A stretch of DNA of 64,000 nucleotides from Streptacidiphilus rugosus AM-16 (lineage in GTDB: Bacteria; Actinomycetota; Actinomycetes; Streptomycetales; Streptomycetaceae): the NCBI RefSeq assembly GCF_000744655.1, contig NZ_JQMJ01000004.1, positions 2,666,001 to 2,730,000 of the forward strand, written 5' to 3'. Under the pieces are notes generated by a model, which had not been told where the DNA came from, ran no database searches, and saw only the letters and a program-made list of their open reading frames with translations. This document shows, piece by piece, positions 15,957-23,347 of the stretch. Each line of letters opens with the position of its first letter. Position 1 is the stretch's first letter. The position numbers were made by a program, and so were the translations under genes.

Positions 15957-16058
15957 ATGACAGACGGACAGCTCAGGCAGACCGGACAGAGCAGGCGAGC
16001 GAAGCAGCTCGGGCAGACGACTTTTGCGGCACCGGCCGCAGGGGGATGGCGGGGATGA
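15957..16058 (+). CDS. 33-aa leader ORF coupled to the PknG-like kinase
   Basis: ATG 15957 follows CTGGGGGAAGC with ideal spacing and encodes MTDGQLRQTGQSRRAKQLG and 14 more residues. Its TGA (16056-16058) overlaps the kinase ATG 16055 as ATGA. The kinase has no good RBS of its own, so this leader may drive its translation. Alternatively, one missing G in the five-G run at 16041-16045 would join the leader to the kinase as its true N-terminus. Confidence 0.5.
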   Translation: MTDGQLRQTGQSRRAKQLGQTTFAAPAAGGWRG

Positions 16059-18676
16059 ACGCGGTACCGTGCACACGGCCGGACTGCACCGGCACGGGAG
16101 TGATCGACGAGGACGGCTACTGCACCGAGTGCGGGCTCGCCCCGCTCCCGGTCGCGACCGGGGTCGGCGCGCGCGGCGGGGCATCCGCTCCGGCCGTGGC
16201 GACCCCGGCGGCGGTTCCGACGGGGCCGGGCGCGCCCTGCGTCCGCCCCGACTGCACCGGGACGGGCGTCATCGACGCCGACGGCTACTGCACCGAGTGC
16301 GGGCTCGCCCCGCTCCCGGCGACCGCGGCCTCCTCCATCCCCGCGCAGTCCTCGGGAGTGACCCGCAGCAGCTCGACCTCCCGCAGCTCGCGCAGTTCCC
16401 GTTCGCTGTCCGGCCGTTCGCGGACCGGGCGGACCGGGCGCAGCACCTCCGTCTCGGTGCGCAGCACCCGCACCAGCAGCCAGGGCACCCGCGGCCAGCT
16501 CGGCGCCGGACTGGTCACCGTGCCGCCGATCCCGCGGCCCGACCCGCGCGCGGCGGTGCTGGCCAACCCCGAGGTGCCCGAGCGCAAGCGCTTCTGCAGC
16601 AAGTGCGAGTCGCCCGTCGGGCGTTCCCGCAACGGTGCGCCCGGGCGCACCGAGGGCTTCTGCAGCAAGTGCGGCACCGAGTACTCCTTCACCCCCAAGC
16701 TCTTCCCCGGCGATGTGGTCGGCGGCCAGTACGAGGTGGTCGGCTGCCTCGCCCACGGCGGTCTGGGCTGGATCTACCTGGGCATCGACCGGCGTGTCAA
16801 CGACAAGTGGGTCGTGCTGAAGGGCCTGCTGGACACCGGTGACGAGGAGGCGCTTGCGGTCGCCATCGCCGAGCGCCGCTACCTGGCCGAGGTCGACCAC
16901 CCCAACATCGTCCGCATCATCAACTTCGTCGAGCACCCCGACGCGCGCAAGGGCACCCGTGACGGCTACATCGTCATGGACTACGTGGGCGGCAAGTCCC
17001 TCAAGGACATCGCCGACGCCCGGCGCACACCCGACGGCCGTCGCGACCCGCTGCCGGTCGAGCAGGCCATCGCCTACGCGCTGGAGGCCCTCCCCGCCCT
17101 CGGCTACCTGCACAGCAGAGGCCTGATCTACTGCGACTTCAAGCTGGACAACGTGATCCAGTCCGAGGACCAGCTGAAGATCATCGACATGGGCGCGGTG
17201 CGCCGCCAGGACGACGACGGCGCGATCTACGGCACCATCGGCTACCAGGCCCCCGAGATCGCCACCGACGGCGTCTCCCCCGCCTCCGACCTCTACACGG
17301 TCGCACGGGCGCTCGCGGTGATGAGCTTCGACTTCCAGGGCTTCTCCACGGTCTACCGGGACACGCTGCCCGGCCCGGAGGAGGTCGAGGTCTTCGACCG
17401 CTACGAGTCCTTCTACCGGCTGCTGGTGCGGGCGACGGACGCCGACCCCGGACGCCGCTTCGCCTCCGCGCAGGAGATGGCGGAACAGCTGACCGGCGTG
17501 CTGCGGGAGGTGCTGGCCCTTCAGGACCAGCGCCCGCGCCCCGCGCTGTCGACCCTGTTCGGGCCCGAACTGCGGGTCGTGGACACCGATCTGGTCCACG
17601 CCGAGCTGGAGGAGCCGCCCGCGTCCGTGCGCGGTCGTAGGGCGCAGCCCGCCGTTCCCGTCGCCGTGCCGGTCGCGGGCCCGCCGCAGACGCTCGCGGC
17701 CGGGCTGGTCGCCGCGCCGAGGGTGCTGCCGCTGGACACCAGGGCGGCGGCGCTGGCCCTGCCGGTCCCGCGGATCGACCCGGGCGACCCGAACGCCGGC
17801 TTCCTCGCCTCGCTGATGGCGACGGCGCCCGAGGAGGTGCTGACGGCGCTGCAGACCGCGCCGGTCAACTCCGTCGAGCTGCGGCTGCGCGGCCTGCGCG
17901 CGGTGATCGAGCAGGGCGGACTGACGGCGGTGCAGGCGGCGCTGAACGAGCTGAGCGCGGACTTCCCCGACGACTGGCGGGTGGTCTGGTACCGCGGCCT
18001 GGCGGCGCTGGTCGCCTCGGCGCAGCCAGGCGGCCCCGAGGCGCGGGCGGCGCTGTCCGCCGCGGCCGAGGCCTTCGACGCGGTCTACGACGCGTTCCCC
18101 GGCGAGGCGGCCCCGAAGCTGGCCCTCGGGGTCTGCGCGGAGGCGCTGGGCGAGCGGGAGGACGCGGCCGAGTTCTACCGGCTGGTCTGGACGACGGACC
18201 GGGCCTACGTGAGCGCGGCGTTCGGGCTGGCCCGGGTGCTGCTCGCCTCAGGCGACCGGCCGGGCGCGGTGGCGGCGCTGGAGTCCGTGCCCGAGGCCTC
18301 GACGCACTACGTCGCGGCGCGGGTCGCGGCGGTCCGCGCGCGGCTGCGCGAACGCGCCGCGCAGGAGCCGCTCCGCGCGGACCTCGACGCGTCCTCACGC
18401 CAGCTGGACGGCCTCGGCCTGGACGCGCGACGCCGGGAGGAGCTCTCGGTCGAGGTCCTCGGCAAGGCCCTCGGCTGGGTCCTCGCCGGCCGCCCGGACG
18501 TCACGGCGCCGGCGGGAGCGCCGCTGACCCTGCTGGGTCACTCGGCGGAGGAGCGCGACCTGCGGTTCGCCCTTGAGGCGTCCTACCGCGTGCTCGCGCG
18601 ACTGGCGGACAGTACCGAACAGCGAATCGCATGGGTCGAGCGGGCCAACCGCACGCGCCCCAAGACCTGGGTGTGA
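16055..18676 (+). CDS. pknG: PknG-like serine/threonine protein kinase with extra N-terminal zinc ribbons
   Basis: The protein has 873 aa from ATG 16055; ATG 16046 is an alternative. Two near-identical Cys motifs come first (C6, C11, C23, C26 and C62, C67, C79, C82; CTRPDCTGTGVIDEDGYC). A Ser/Arg-rich linker and the PknG rubredoxin-like unit follow (C181, C184, C203, C206). The kinase domain starts near 223 with AHGGLGWIYLG. Lys256 (VVLKGL) is the ATP lysine, Asp361 (YCDFKLDN) the catalytic base, and Asp378 lies in DMG, where PknG has DLG. The C-terminal 300 residues are TPR-like (FPGEAAPKLALGVCAEALGE, VSAAFGLARVLL). No TM is present. In mycobacteria PknG phosphorylates the FHA protein GarA to control glutamate metabolism; a matching FHA partner is encoded downstream here. 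Confidence 0.93.
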   Translation: MNAVPCTRPDCTGTGVIDEDGYCTECGLAPLPVATGVGARGGASAPAVATPAAVPTGPGAPCVRPDCTGTGVIDADGYCTECGLAPLPATAASSIPAQSSGVTRSSSTSRSSRSSRSLSGRSRTGRTGRSTSVSVRSTRTSSQGTRGQLGAGLVTVPPIPRPDPRAAVLANPEVPERKRFCSKCESPVGRSRNGAPGRTEGFCSKCGTEYSFTPKLFPGDVVGGQYEVVGCLAHGGLGWIYLGIDRRVNDKWVVLKGLLDTGDEEALAVAIAERRYLAEVDHPNIVRIINFVEHPDARKGTRDGYIVMDYVGGKSLKDIADARRTPDGRRDPLPVEQAIAYALEALPALGYLHSRGLIYCDFKLDNVIQSEDQLKIIDMGAVRRQDDDGAIYGTIGYQAPEIATDGVSPASDLYTVARALAVMSFDFQGFSTVYRDTLPGPEEVEVFDRYESFYRLLVRATDADPGRRFASAQEMAEQLTGVLREVLALQDQRPRPALSTLFGPELRVVDTDLVHAELEEPPASVRGRRAQPAVPVAVPVAGPPQTLAAGLVAAPRVLPLDTRAAALALPVPRIDPGDPNAGFLASLMATAPEEVLTALQTAPVNSVELRLRGLRAVIEQGGLTAVQAALNELSADFPDDWRVVWYRGLAALVASAQPGGPEARAALSAAAEAFDAVYDAFPGEAAPKLALGVCAEALGEREDAAEFYRLVWTTDRAYVSAAFGLARVLLASGDRPGAVAALESVPEASTHYVAARVAAVRARLRERAAQEPLRADLDASSRQLDGLGLDARRREELSVEVLGKALGWVLAGRPDVTAPAGAPLTLLGHSAEERDLRFALEASYRVLARLADSTEQRIAWVERANRTRPKTWV

Positions 18677-18684
18677 TCGAGAGC

Positions 18685-20349
18685 ATGGACCAACTGACCC
18701 TTTCCTGCCCCAACTGCGCCCAGCCGGTCGCAGAGGCGGACCGTTACTGCGAGGAATGCGGCATCGACCTCGCCGCCGCCCGCGCCGCCACCCCCGACCC
18801 CCGCGCCGGCCTCCCCCCGATCCCGGCCACCCGCCCGGCCGAACCGGAACCCACGGGCTTCGCCGAGAACGCCGGCGGCACCGGCTGGCCGGCCGCCACC
18901 GCCACCCCCGCGGGGGCAGCCCGCACGAGCGCGGCCGAGGGCGGGAGCCCGGCGGCGCCCGCGGGCGGACACCCGCTCGGCGGCGCTGCCGCGGCTGAGT
19001 GGCCCGGGGACGCGAGCCGGACCGGCGGGGTGGCCTTCGCCGAAGGCGAGGCCGGAACCGGACGGCCGGTCGTGGCCGAGGCCGGCATCCCGGCTGCGTC
19101 CTCAGGCAGGCACCCGCTCGGCGGCGCTGCCGCGGCTGAGTGGCCCGGTGGCGAAGGCGCGCACGGCGGGCAGGCGGGGGACGCGAGCCGGACCGGCGGG
19201 GTGGCCTTGGGCGCGGGCGATGCCGGCGGCCAGGCGGCGCCCACCGCCGCGCATCCGCTCGGCGGGGGTGGGTGGCCGAGTGGCGACACGGCGGGGGCTG
19301 CGGCGGGGTCCGGGATGACCGGGGACTTCGTGTTGGCGGCGCCGGTGCTCGTCAGTGAGGACGAGGGCGCGGAGGAGGGGCCGCGCTGTGTCGGGTGCGG
19401 GGCCCAGCGGATCGACACCGACGGGTACTGCGAGGTCTGCGGCCGAGCACAGCCGCGGCCGAGGGACCATCAGGAGCGGGCGCTCGCGGGCGTCTGCGGG
19501 GTGAGCGACCGCGGGCACCGGCACCACAGGAACGAGGACGCCTTCGCCGTCGCCGCGACCTCGCGGCCCGGCGGCGCGCCCGCCGTCGTCGCGGTCGTCT
19601 GCGACGGCGTCTCCTCCGCCACCCGCCCCGACGAGGCCTCCCAGGCCGCCGCCGACTCCGCCAGCGAGTCGCTGCTTGAGCAGTTGGAGTCGGGCGAGGC
19701 GCTGGAGACGGCCATGGAGAAGGCCATCCTCGCCGCCGCCGCCCGCGTCGACGCGCTCGCGGACGAGTTCGAGCGCGAGCCCAGCCGCAACTCCCCCGCC
19801 TGCACCATCGTCAGCGCCGTCGTCGCCGAGGGCCGGGTCACCGTCGGCTGGGTCGGCGACAGCCGGGCCTACTGGATGCCCGACGACCGCAGCGGCGCGA
19901 CCCGGCTGACCGTCGACGACTCCTGGGCGACCAGGATGGTCGAGGCCGGACTGATGTCGGAGGCCGAGGCCTTCGCCGACCCCCGCGCCCACGCGATCAC
20001 CGGCTGGCTCGGCGCCGACGCGATCGAGGTCGAGCCGCACACCGTCAGCTTCGTGCCCGAGAGCACCGGCGCCGTCCTGATCTGCACCGACGGTCTGTGG
20101 AACTACCTGGAGGCCGCCGCCGACCTCGCCGCCGTCGTGCCGGCCGACGCCCGCACCCGTCCGCTGCAGGCGGCGCAGACGCTGGTGCGCTACGCCTGCG
20201 ACCGCGGCGGCCACGACAACATCACCGTCGCCCTGCTGCCCATCGACCGCGTCGAAGGCGTCGACGCCTCGGAGCCGGACCACCCGGCGACCCTGGCGGT
20301 CGGGACGCTCGATTCACCCACCATTCAGCTACGCGAGGGGGAGAGCTGA
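18685..20349 (+). CDS. PP2C-type protein phosphatase with two zinc ribbons
   Basis: The protein has 554 aa from ATG 18685. GTG 18673, which overlaps the kinase stop as GTGA, is an alternative start. Residues 8-26 form a zinc ribbon (CPNCAQPVAEADRYCEECG). About 200 Ala/Gly/Pro-rich residues follow, containing coding repeats. A second ribbon has C235, C238, C249 and C252 (CVGCG, YCEVCG). The PP2C domain (about 265-525) has all the metal motifs: VSDRGHRHHRNEDAFAV, VVCDGVSS, VGWVGDSRAYW, LICTDGLWNYL and GGHDNITVALLP. It should dephosphorylate Ser/Thr targets of the adjacent PknG-like kinase. No TM is present. Confidence 0.92.
   Translation: MDQLTLSCPNCAQPVAEADRYCEECGIDLAAARAATPDPRAGLPPIPATRPAEPEPTGFAENAGGTGWPAATATPAGAARTSAAEGGSPAAPAGGHPLGGAAAAEWPGDASRTGGVAFAEGEAGTGRPVVAEAGIPAASSGRHPLGGAAAAEWPGGEGAHGGQAGDASRTGGVALGAGDAGGQAAPTAAHPLGGGGWPSGDTAGAAAGSGMTGDFVLAAPVLVSEDEGAEEGPRCVGCGAQRIDTDGYCEVCGRAQPRPRDHQERALAGVCGVSDRGHRHHRNEDAFAVAATSRPGGAPAVVAVVCDGVSSATRPDEASQAAADSASESLLEQLESGEALETAMEKAILAAAARVDALADEFEREPSRNSPACTIVSAVVAEGRVTVGWVGDSRAYWMPDDRSGATRLTVDDSWATRMVEAGLMSEAEAFADPRAHAITGWLGADAIEVEPHTVSFVPESTGAVLICTDGLWNYLEAAADLAAVVPADARTRPLQAAQTLVRYACDRGGHDNITVALLPIDRVEGVDASEPDHPATLAVGTLDSPTIQLREGES
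18970..19208 (+). repeat. In-frame duplicated blocks in the phosphatase linker
   Basis: A 38-bp block (starting CACCCGCTCGGCGGCGCTGC) at 18970-19007 is repeated exactly at 19111-19148. A second block (starting GACGCGAGCCGGACCGGCGG) at 19009-19037 recurs at 19180-19208. The offsets of 141 and 171 bp are multiples of three, so the frame is kept and only the low-complexity linker grows. Confidence 0.85.
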
Positions 20350-20353
20350 CACC

Positions 20354-21706
20354 ATGGCCAGGCTCACCAAGTCCAACTTCCCGCAGTTCTCGGTCGACAT
20401 CTTCCAGAACGCGTACCTCGCCCAGGGGGCGAGCGAGGTCAACGCGATCGTGACGGTCACCTCGACCGGCGGCGGCACCGGCGCCTCGGTCTCGGCCGCC
20501 GGCAGCCCCGCCGGCTTCGGCCTCGCCGACGGCCCGGACGCCGCCGTGGTCATCGCGGTCGACTGCTCCGGCTCGATGGACTACCCGCCCACCAAGATCC
20601 GCAACGCCCGCGAGGCCACCGCCGTCGCCATCGACTCGGTGCGCGACGGCGTGGCCTTCGCCGTCGTCGCCGGCACGCACGAGGCCAAGGAGGTCTACCC
20701 CGGCGGCGGGCAGCTGGCCGTCTCCGGCCCCGGGACCCGCGAGGAGGCCAAGCAGTCGCTGCGTCGGCTCACCCCGGGCGGCGGCACCGCGATCGGCACC
20801 TGGCTGACCAAGGCCGACCAGGTCTTCTCGACCCGGCCGGACATCACCATCCGTCACGCGATCCTGCTCACCGACGGCCGCAACGAGCACGAGAAGCCGG
20901 AGCAGCTGCAGCGCACCCTCGACCACGTGCAGGGCCGCTTCACCGCGGACTGCCGCGGCGTCGGGACCGACTGGGAGGTCGCCGAGCTGCGCCGGATCTC
21001 CTCGGTCCTGCTCGGCACCGTCGACATCGTCGCCGACCCCTCCGGTCTCGCCGACGACTTCCGGGCCATGATGGAGAACGCGATGGGCAAGGAGGTCGCC
21101 GACGTCGCCCTGCGGGTCTGGACCCCGGCCAACGCCCGGGTGAAGTTCGTCAAGCAGGTCGCGCCGGCCGTCGAGGACCTCACCGCCCGCCGCAAGGACT
21201 CGGGACCGCGGGCCGGCGACTACCCGACCGGCTCCTGGGGCGAGGAGAGCCGGGACTACCACGTCTGCATCGAGGTGCCCCCGGCCGGCGTCGGCGACGA
21301 GATGCTGGCCGGCCGGATCAGCCTGGTCGTCCCGCAGCCCGACGGCAGCAGCGAGGTACTCTCGCAAGGCCTGGTCAAGGCGGTCTGGACGGACGACCTG
21401 AACGCCTCCACGAAGATCAACCCCCAGGTCGCGCACTACACCGGCCAGGCGGAACTGGCCGGCGCGATCCAGGAGGGGTTGGACGCGCACCGACGCGGGG
21501 ACCTGGACAATGCCACCGCCAAGCTCGGCAAGGCGGTCCAGCTGGCCGCCGCGTCGGGCAACGAGGACACCTTCAGGCTGCTCTCGAAGGTGGTCGACGT
21601 GGTGGACGCGCGGGAAGGTACGGTTCGCTTCCGCAAGAATGTGTCCGAAGAGGACTCGATGACACTCGAGACCCGATCGACCAAGACCGTCAGGGTGAAG
21701 AAGTAG
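20354..21706 (+). CDS. Von Willebrand factor A domain protein of the PknG cluster
   Basis: The protein has 450 aa. It starts at ATG 20354, 4 bp after the phosphatase stop. Residues about 60-240 form a VWA domain with an intact MIDAS motif (VIAVDCSGSMD), the Thr loop (GGGTAIGTWL) and LLTDGRNEHE. A middle beta-rich region and a helical segment (QEGLDAHRRGDLDNATAKL, TPR-like) follow. The tail is Thr/Ser-rich and basic (EEDSMTLETRSTKTVRVKK), which could be a phosphorylation site read by the neighbouring FHA protein; that is inference. No signal peptide is seen, so it is cytosolic. Likely a metal-dependent protein-interaction partner in the kinase/phosphatase module. Confidence 0.88.
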   Translation: MARLTKSNFPQFSVDIFQNAYLAQGASEVNAIVTVTSTGGGTGASVSAAGSPAGFGLADGPDAAVVIAVDCSGSMDYPPTKIRNAREATAVAIDSVRDGVAFAVVAGTHEAKEVYPGGGQLAVSGPGTREEAKQSLRRLTPGGGTAIGTWLTKADQVFSTRPDITIRHAILLTDGRNEHEKPEQLQRTLDHVQGRFTADCRGVGTDWEVAELRRISSVLLGTVDIVADPSGLADDFRAMMENAMGKEVADVALRVWTPANARVKFVKQVAPAVEDLTARRKDSGPRAGDYPTGSWGEESRDYHVCIEVPPAGVGDEMLAGRISLVVPQPDGSSEVLSQGLVKAVWTDDLNASTKINPQVAHYTGQAELAGAIQEGLDAHRRGDLDNATAKLGKAVQLAAASGNEDTFRLLSKVVDVVDAREGTVRFRKNVSEEDSMTLETRSTKTVRVKK

Positions 21707-21762
21707 CGGCGTCTTCGCCCGACCGCGACCGCCGCCGAGCACCACCAGAGGGGGGCTCCACA

Positions 21763-22731
21763 ATGCCGATCTGCCCGCACGGACACAACTCGCAGACGAC
21801 CGACTACTGCGACTACTGCGGCACGCCGATCACCGGTCAGCCGGCCATGCCGCCGCAGCCGATGCACGGCGGGCAGCCGGCCCAGTCCATGGCGACGACG
21901 GGGCTGCCGGTCTGTCCGATCTGCGCGACGCCGCGCACCGGCCGCTACTGCGAGGAGTGCGGCTACGACTGGGAGCTCGCCCCGCAGCAGCCCCACGCGG
22001 CCGCTCCACCGCAGCCGACGCCGCAGCCGCTGTCCCAGCCCATGGCGCCGCCGATGTCGCCGATGTCACCGCCCCCGTCGGCGGGCGGCTACTCGGGCTA
22101 TGTGACGGGCGACACCAACGGCGGCAACACCGAGTACATGATCGCTCCGCCCAGCCCGCTGCCCGGGTCGAACGTCGGCATGGACCCCGACCCGTTCCAG
22201 CAGCAGGGCATGGGCCACCAGGGCATGGGCGGCGGATACGCGCAGCCGGATCCGTACGGGCAGCAGCCCTTCGGCCAGCAGCCGTACGGCCAGCAGCCGC
22301 AGCCGCCCGCCCCGGCGTACCGCGGCACCTGGATCGCGGTGGTCAGCGCCGACCGCACGTACTTCCAGGACATGATGACCCGCAGCGGACCGGAGGCCGC
22401 GGGCCTCTACTTCCCGCCGTACTCCCCGGAGCGGCGGGTGCCGATGACCGGGCAGGGCCAGCTCAGAATCGGCCGCCGCAGCCACCAGCGCGGCACCGTC
22501 CCCGAGATCGACCTGTCCATCGCCCCCGAGGATCCCGGCGCCTCGCACAACCACGCGCTGCTCCAGGAGCAGCCGGACGGCAGCTGGGTGGTCATCGACC
22601 AGGACTCCACCAACGGCACGACGCTCAACGGCGCGGAGGACCCGCTGCCGAAGTTCGTCCCGGTGGAGCTGAAGGACGGCGACCGGATCCACGTCGGAGC
22701 CTGGACCACGATCACCGTCCACTGCGCCTGA
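21763..22731 (+). CDS. FHA-domain protein with paired zinc ribbons
   Basis: The protein has 322 aa. It starts at ATG 21763 behind AGAGGGGGG. Two short Cys motifs lie at the N-terminus: CPHGHNSQTTDYCDYCG and CPICATPRTGRYCEECG. A long Pro/Gln/Met/Gly-rich linker (QQQGMGHQGMGGG, GQQPFGQQPYGQQP) follows. The C-terminal FHA domain (about 235-320) has the phosphothreonine-binding residues in LRIGRRSHQRG, GASHNHALL and DSTNGTTLNG. In the PknG system the FHA protein GarA/OdhI is the kinase target and metabolic switch, and this protein takes the equivalent place in the cluster. Unlike GarA it has no ETTS-type N-terminal motif, so its mechanism may differ. Confidence 0.9.
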   Translation: MPICPHGHNSQTTDYCDYCGTPITGQPAMPPQPMHGGQPAQSMATTGLPVCPICATPRTGRYCEECGYDWELAPQQPHAAAPPQPTPQPLSQPMAPPMSPMSPPPSAGGYSGYVTGDTNGGNTEYMIAPPSPLPGSNVGMDPDPFQQQGMGHQGMGGGYAQPDPYGQQPFGQQPYGQQPQPPAPAYRGTWIAVVSADRTYFQDMMTRSGPEAAGLYFPPYSPERRVPMTGQGQLRIGRRSHQRGTVPEIDLSIAPEDPGASHNHALLQEQPDGSWVVIDQDSTNGTTLNGAEDPLPKFVPVELKDGDRIHVGAWTTITVHCA

Positions 22732-22742
22732 CCTCGGGCCGC

Positions 22743-22791
22743 ACCGGCGGGCGTCGGACCACGGGATCTCCCGACGGCCGCGCCCGCCGGT
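22743..22791 (+). terminator. Hairpin after the FHA gene
   Basis: ACCGGCGGGCG (22743-22753) and CGCCCGCCGGT (22781-22791) form an 11-bp perfect stem, with a second short TCGG/CCGA pairing inside. It lies 11 bp after the FHA stop and just before glbO, and probably ends the signalling operon transcript. Confidence 0.5.
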
Positions 22792-22807
22792 CTGAGAGGA
22801 TGGTCGC

Positions 22808-23212
22808 GTGGACCAGATCAGGCGAGGAACCTTGCAGACCGAGACCTTCTACGAGCAGGTCGGCGGCGAGCCGACCTTCCGACGCCTGGTCCACCGCTTC
22901 TACGCGGGCGTCGCCGAGGACCCGCTGCTGCGCCCGATGTACCCGGAGCAGGACCTCGGGCCCGCCGAGGAGCGGCTGGTCCTCTTCCTGATGCAGTACT
23001 GGGGCGGCCCGCGCACGTACAGTGACGAGCGCGGCCATCCGCGGCTGCGGATGCGGCACGCGCCGTTCGTCGTCGACCGCGCCGCGCACGACGCCTGGCT
23101 GCGGCACATGCGGACCGCCGTCACCGAGCTCGAGCTGGGCGAGGAGCACGAGCGGCAGCTCTGGGACTACCTCGTCTACGCCGCCGAGTCGATGATCAAT
23201 TCGCCCGGATAG
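22808..23212 (+). CDS. glbO: Group II truncated haemoglobin (GlbO/trHbO)
   Basis: The protein has 134 aa from GTG 22808. It shows the group II truncated globin pattern: [51 protein letters not shown], the proximal His in [12 protein letters not shown] and the conserved Trp in [11 protein letters not shown]. Length and lack of a signal fit the cytosolic family, which binds oxygen and is linked to protection from reactive oxygen or nitrogen species. It is monocistronic after a hairpin and is not obviously tied to its neighbours. Confidence 0.95.
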   Translation: MDQIRRGTLQTETFYEQVGGEPTFRRLVHRFYAGVAEDPLLRPMYPEQDLGPAEERLVLFLMQYWGGPRTYSDERGHPRLRMRHAPFVVDRAAHDAWLRHMRTAVTELELGEEHERQLWDYLVYAAESMINSPG

Positions 23213-23347
23213 GGGCGTAGGACCGCACTTCGGGCAGCCGTCGGTAACAAGCACGGGGCCATTTCCTTCACCCTCTTCCGTCACCACTCGCGCGGATGAC
23301 AGCATCGTCCGCGAACGGCATGGGCGACGGGGGTCGGGGGTCCGCGG

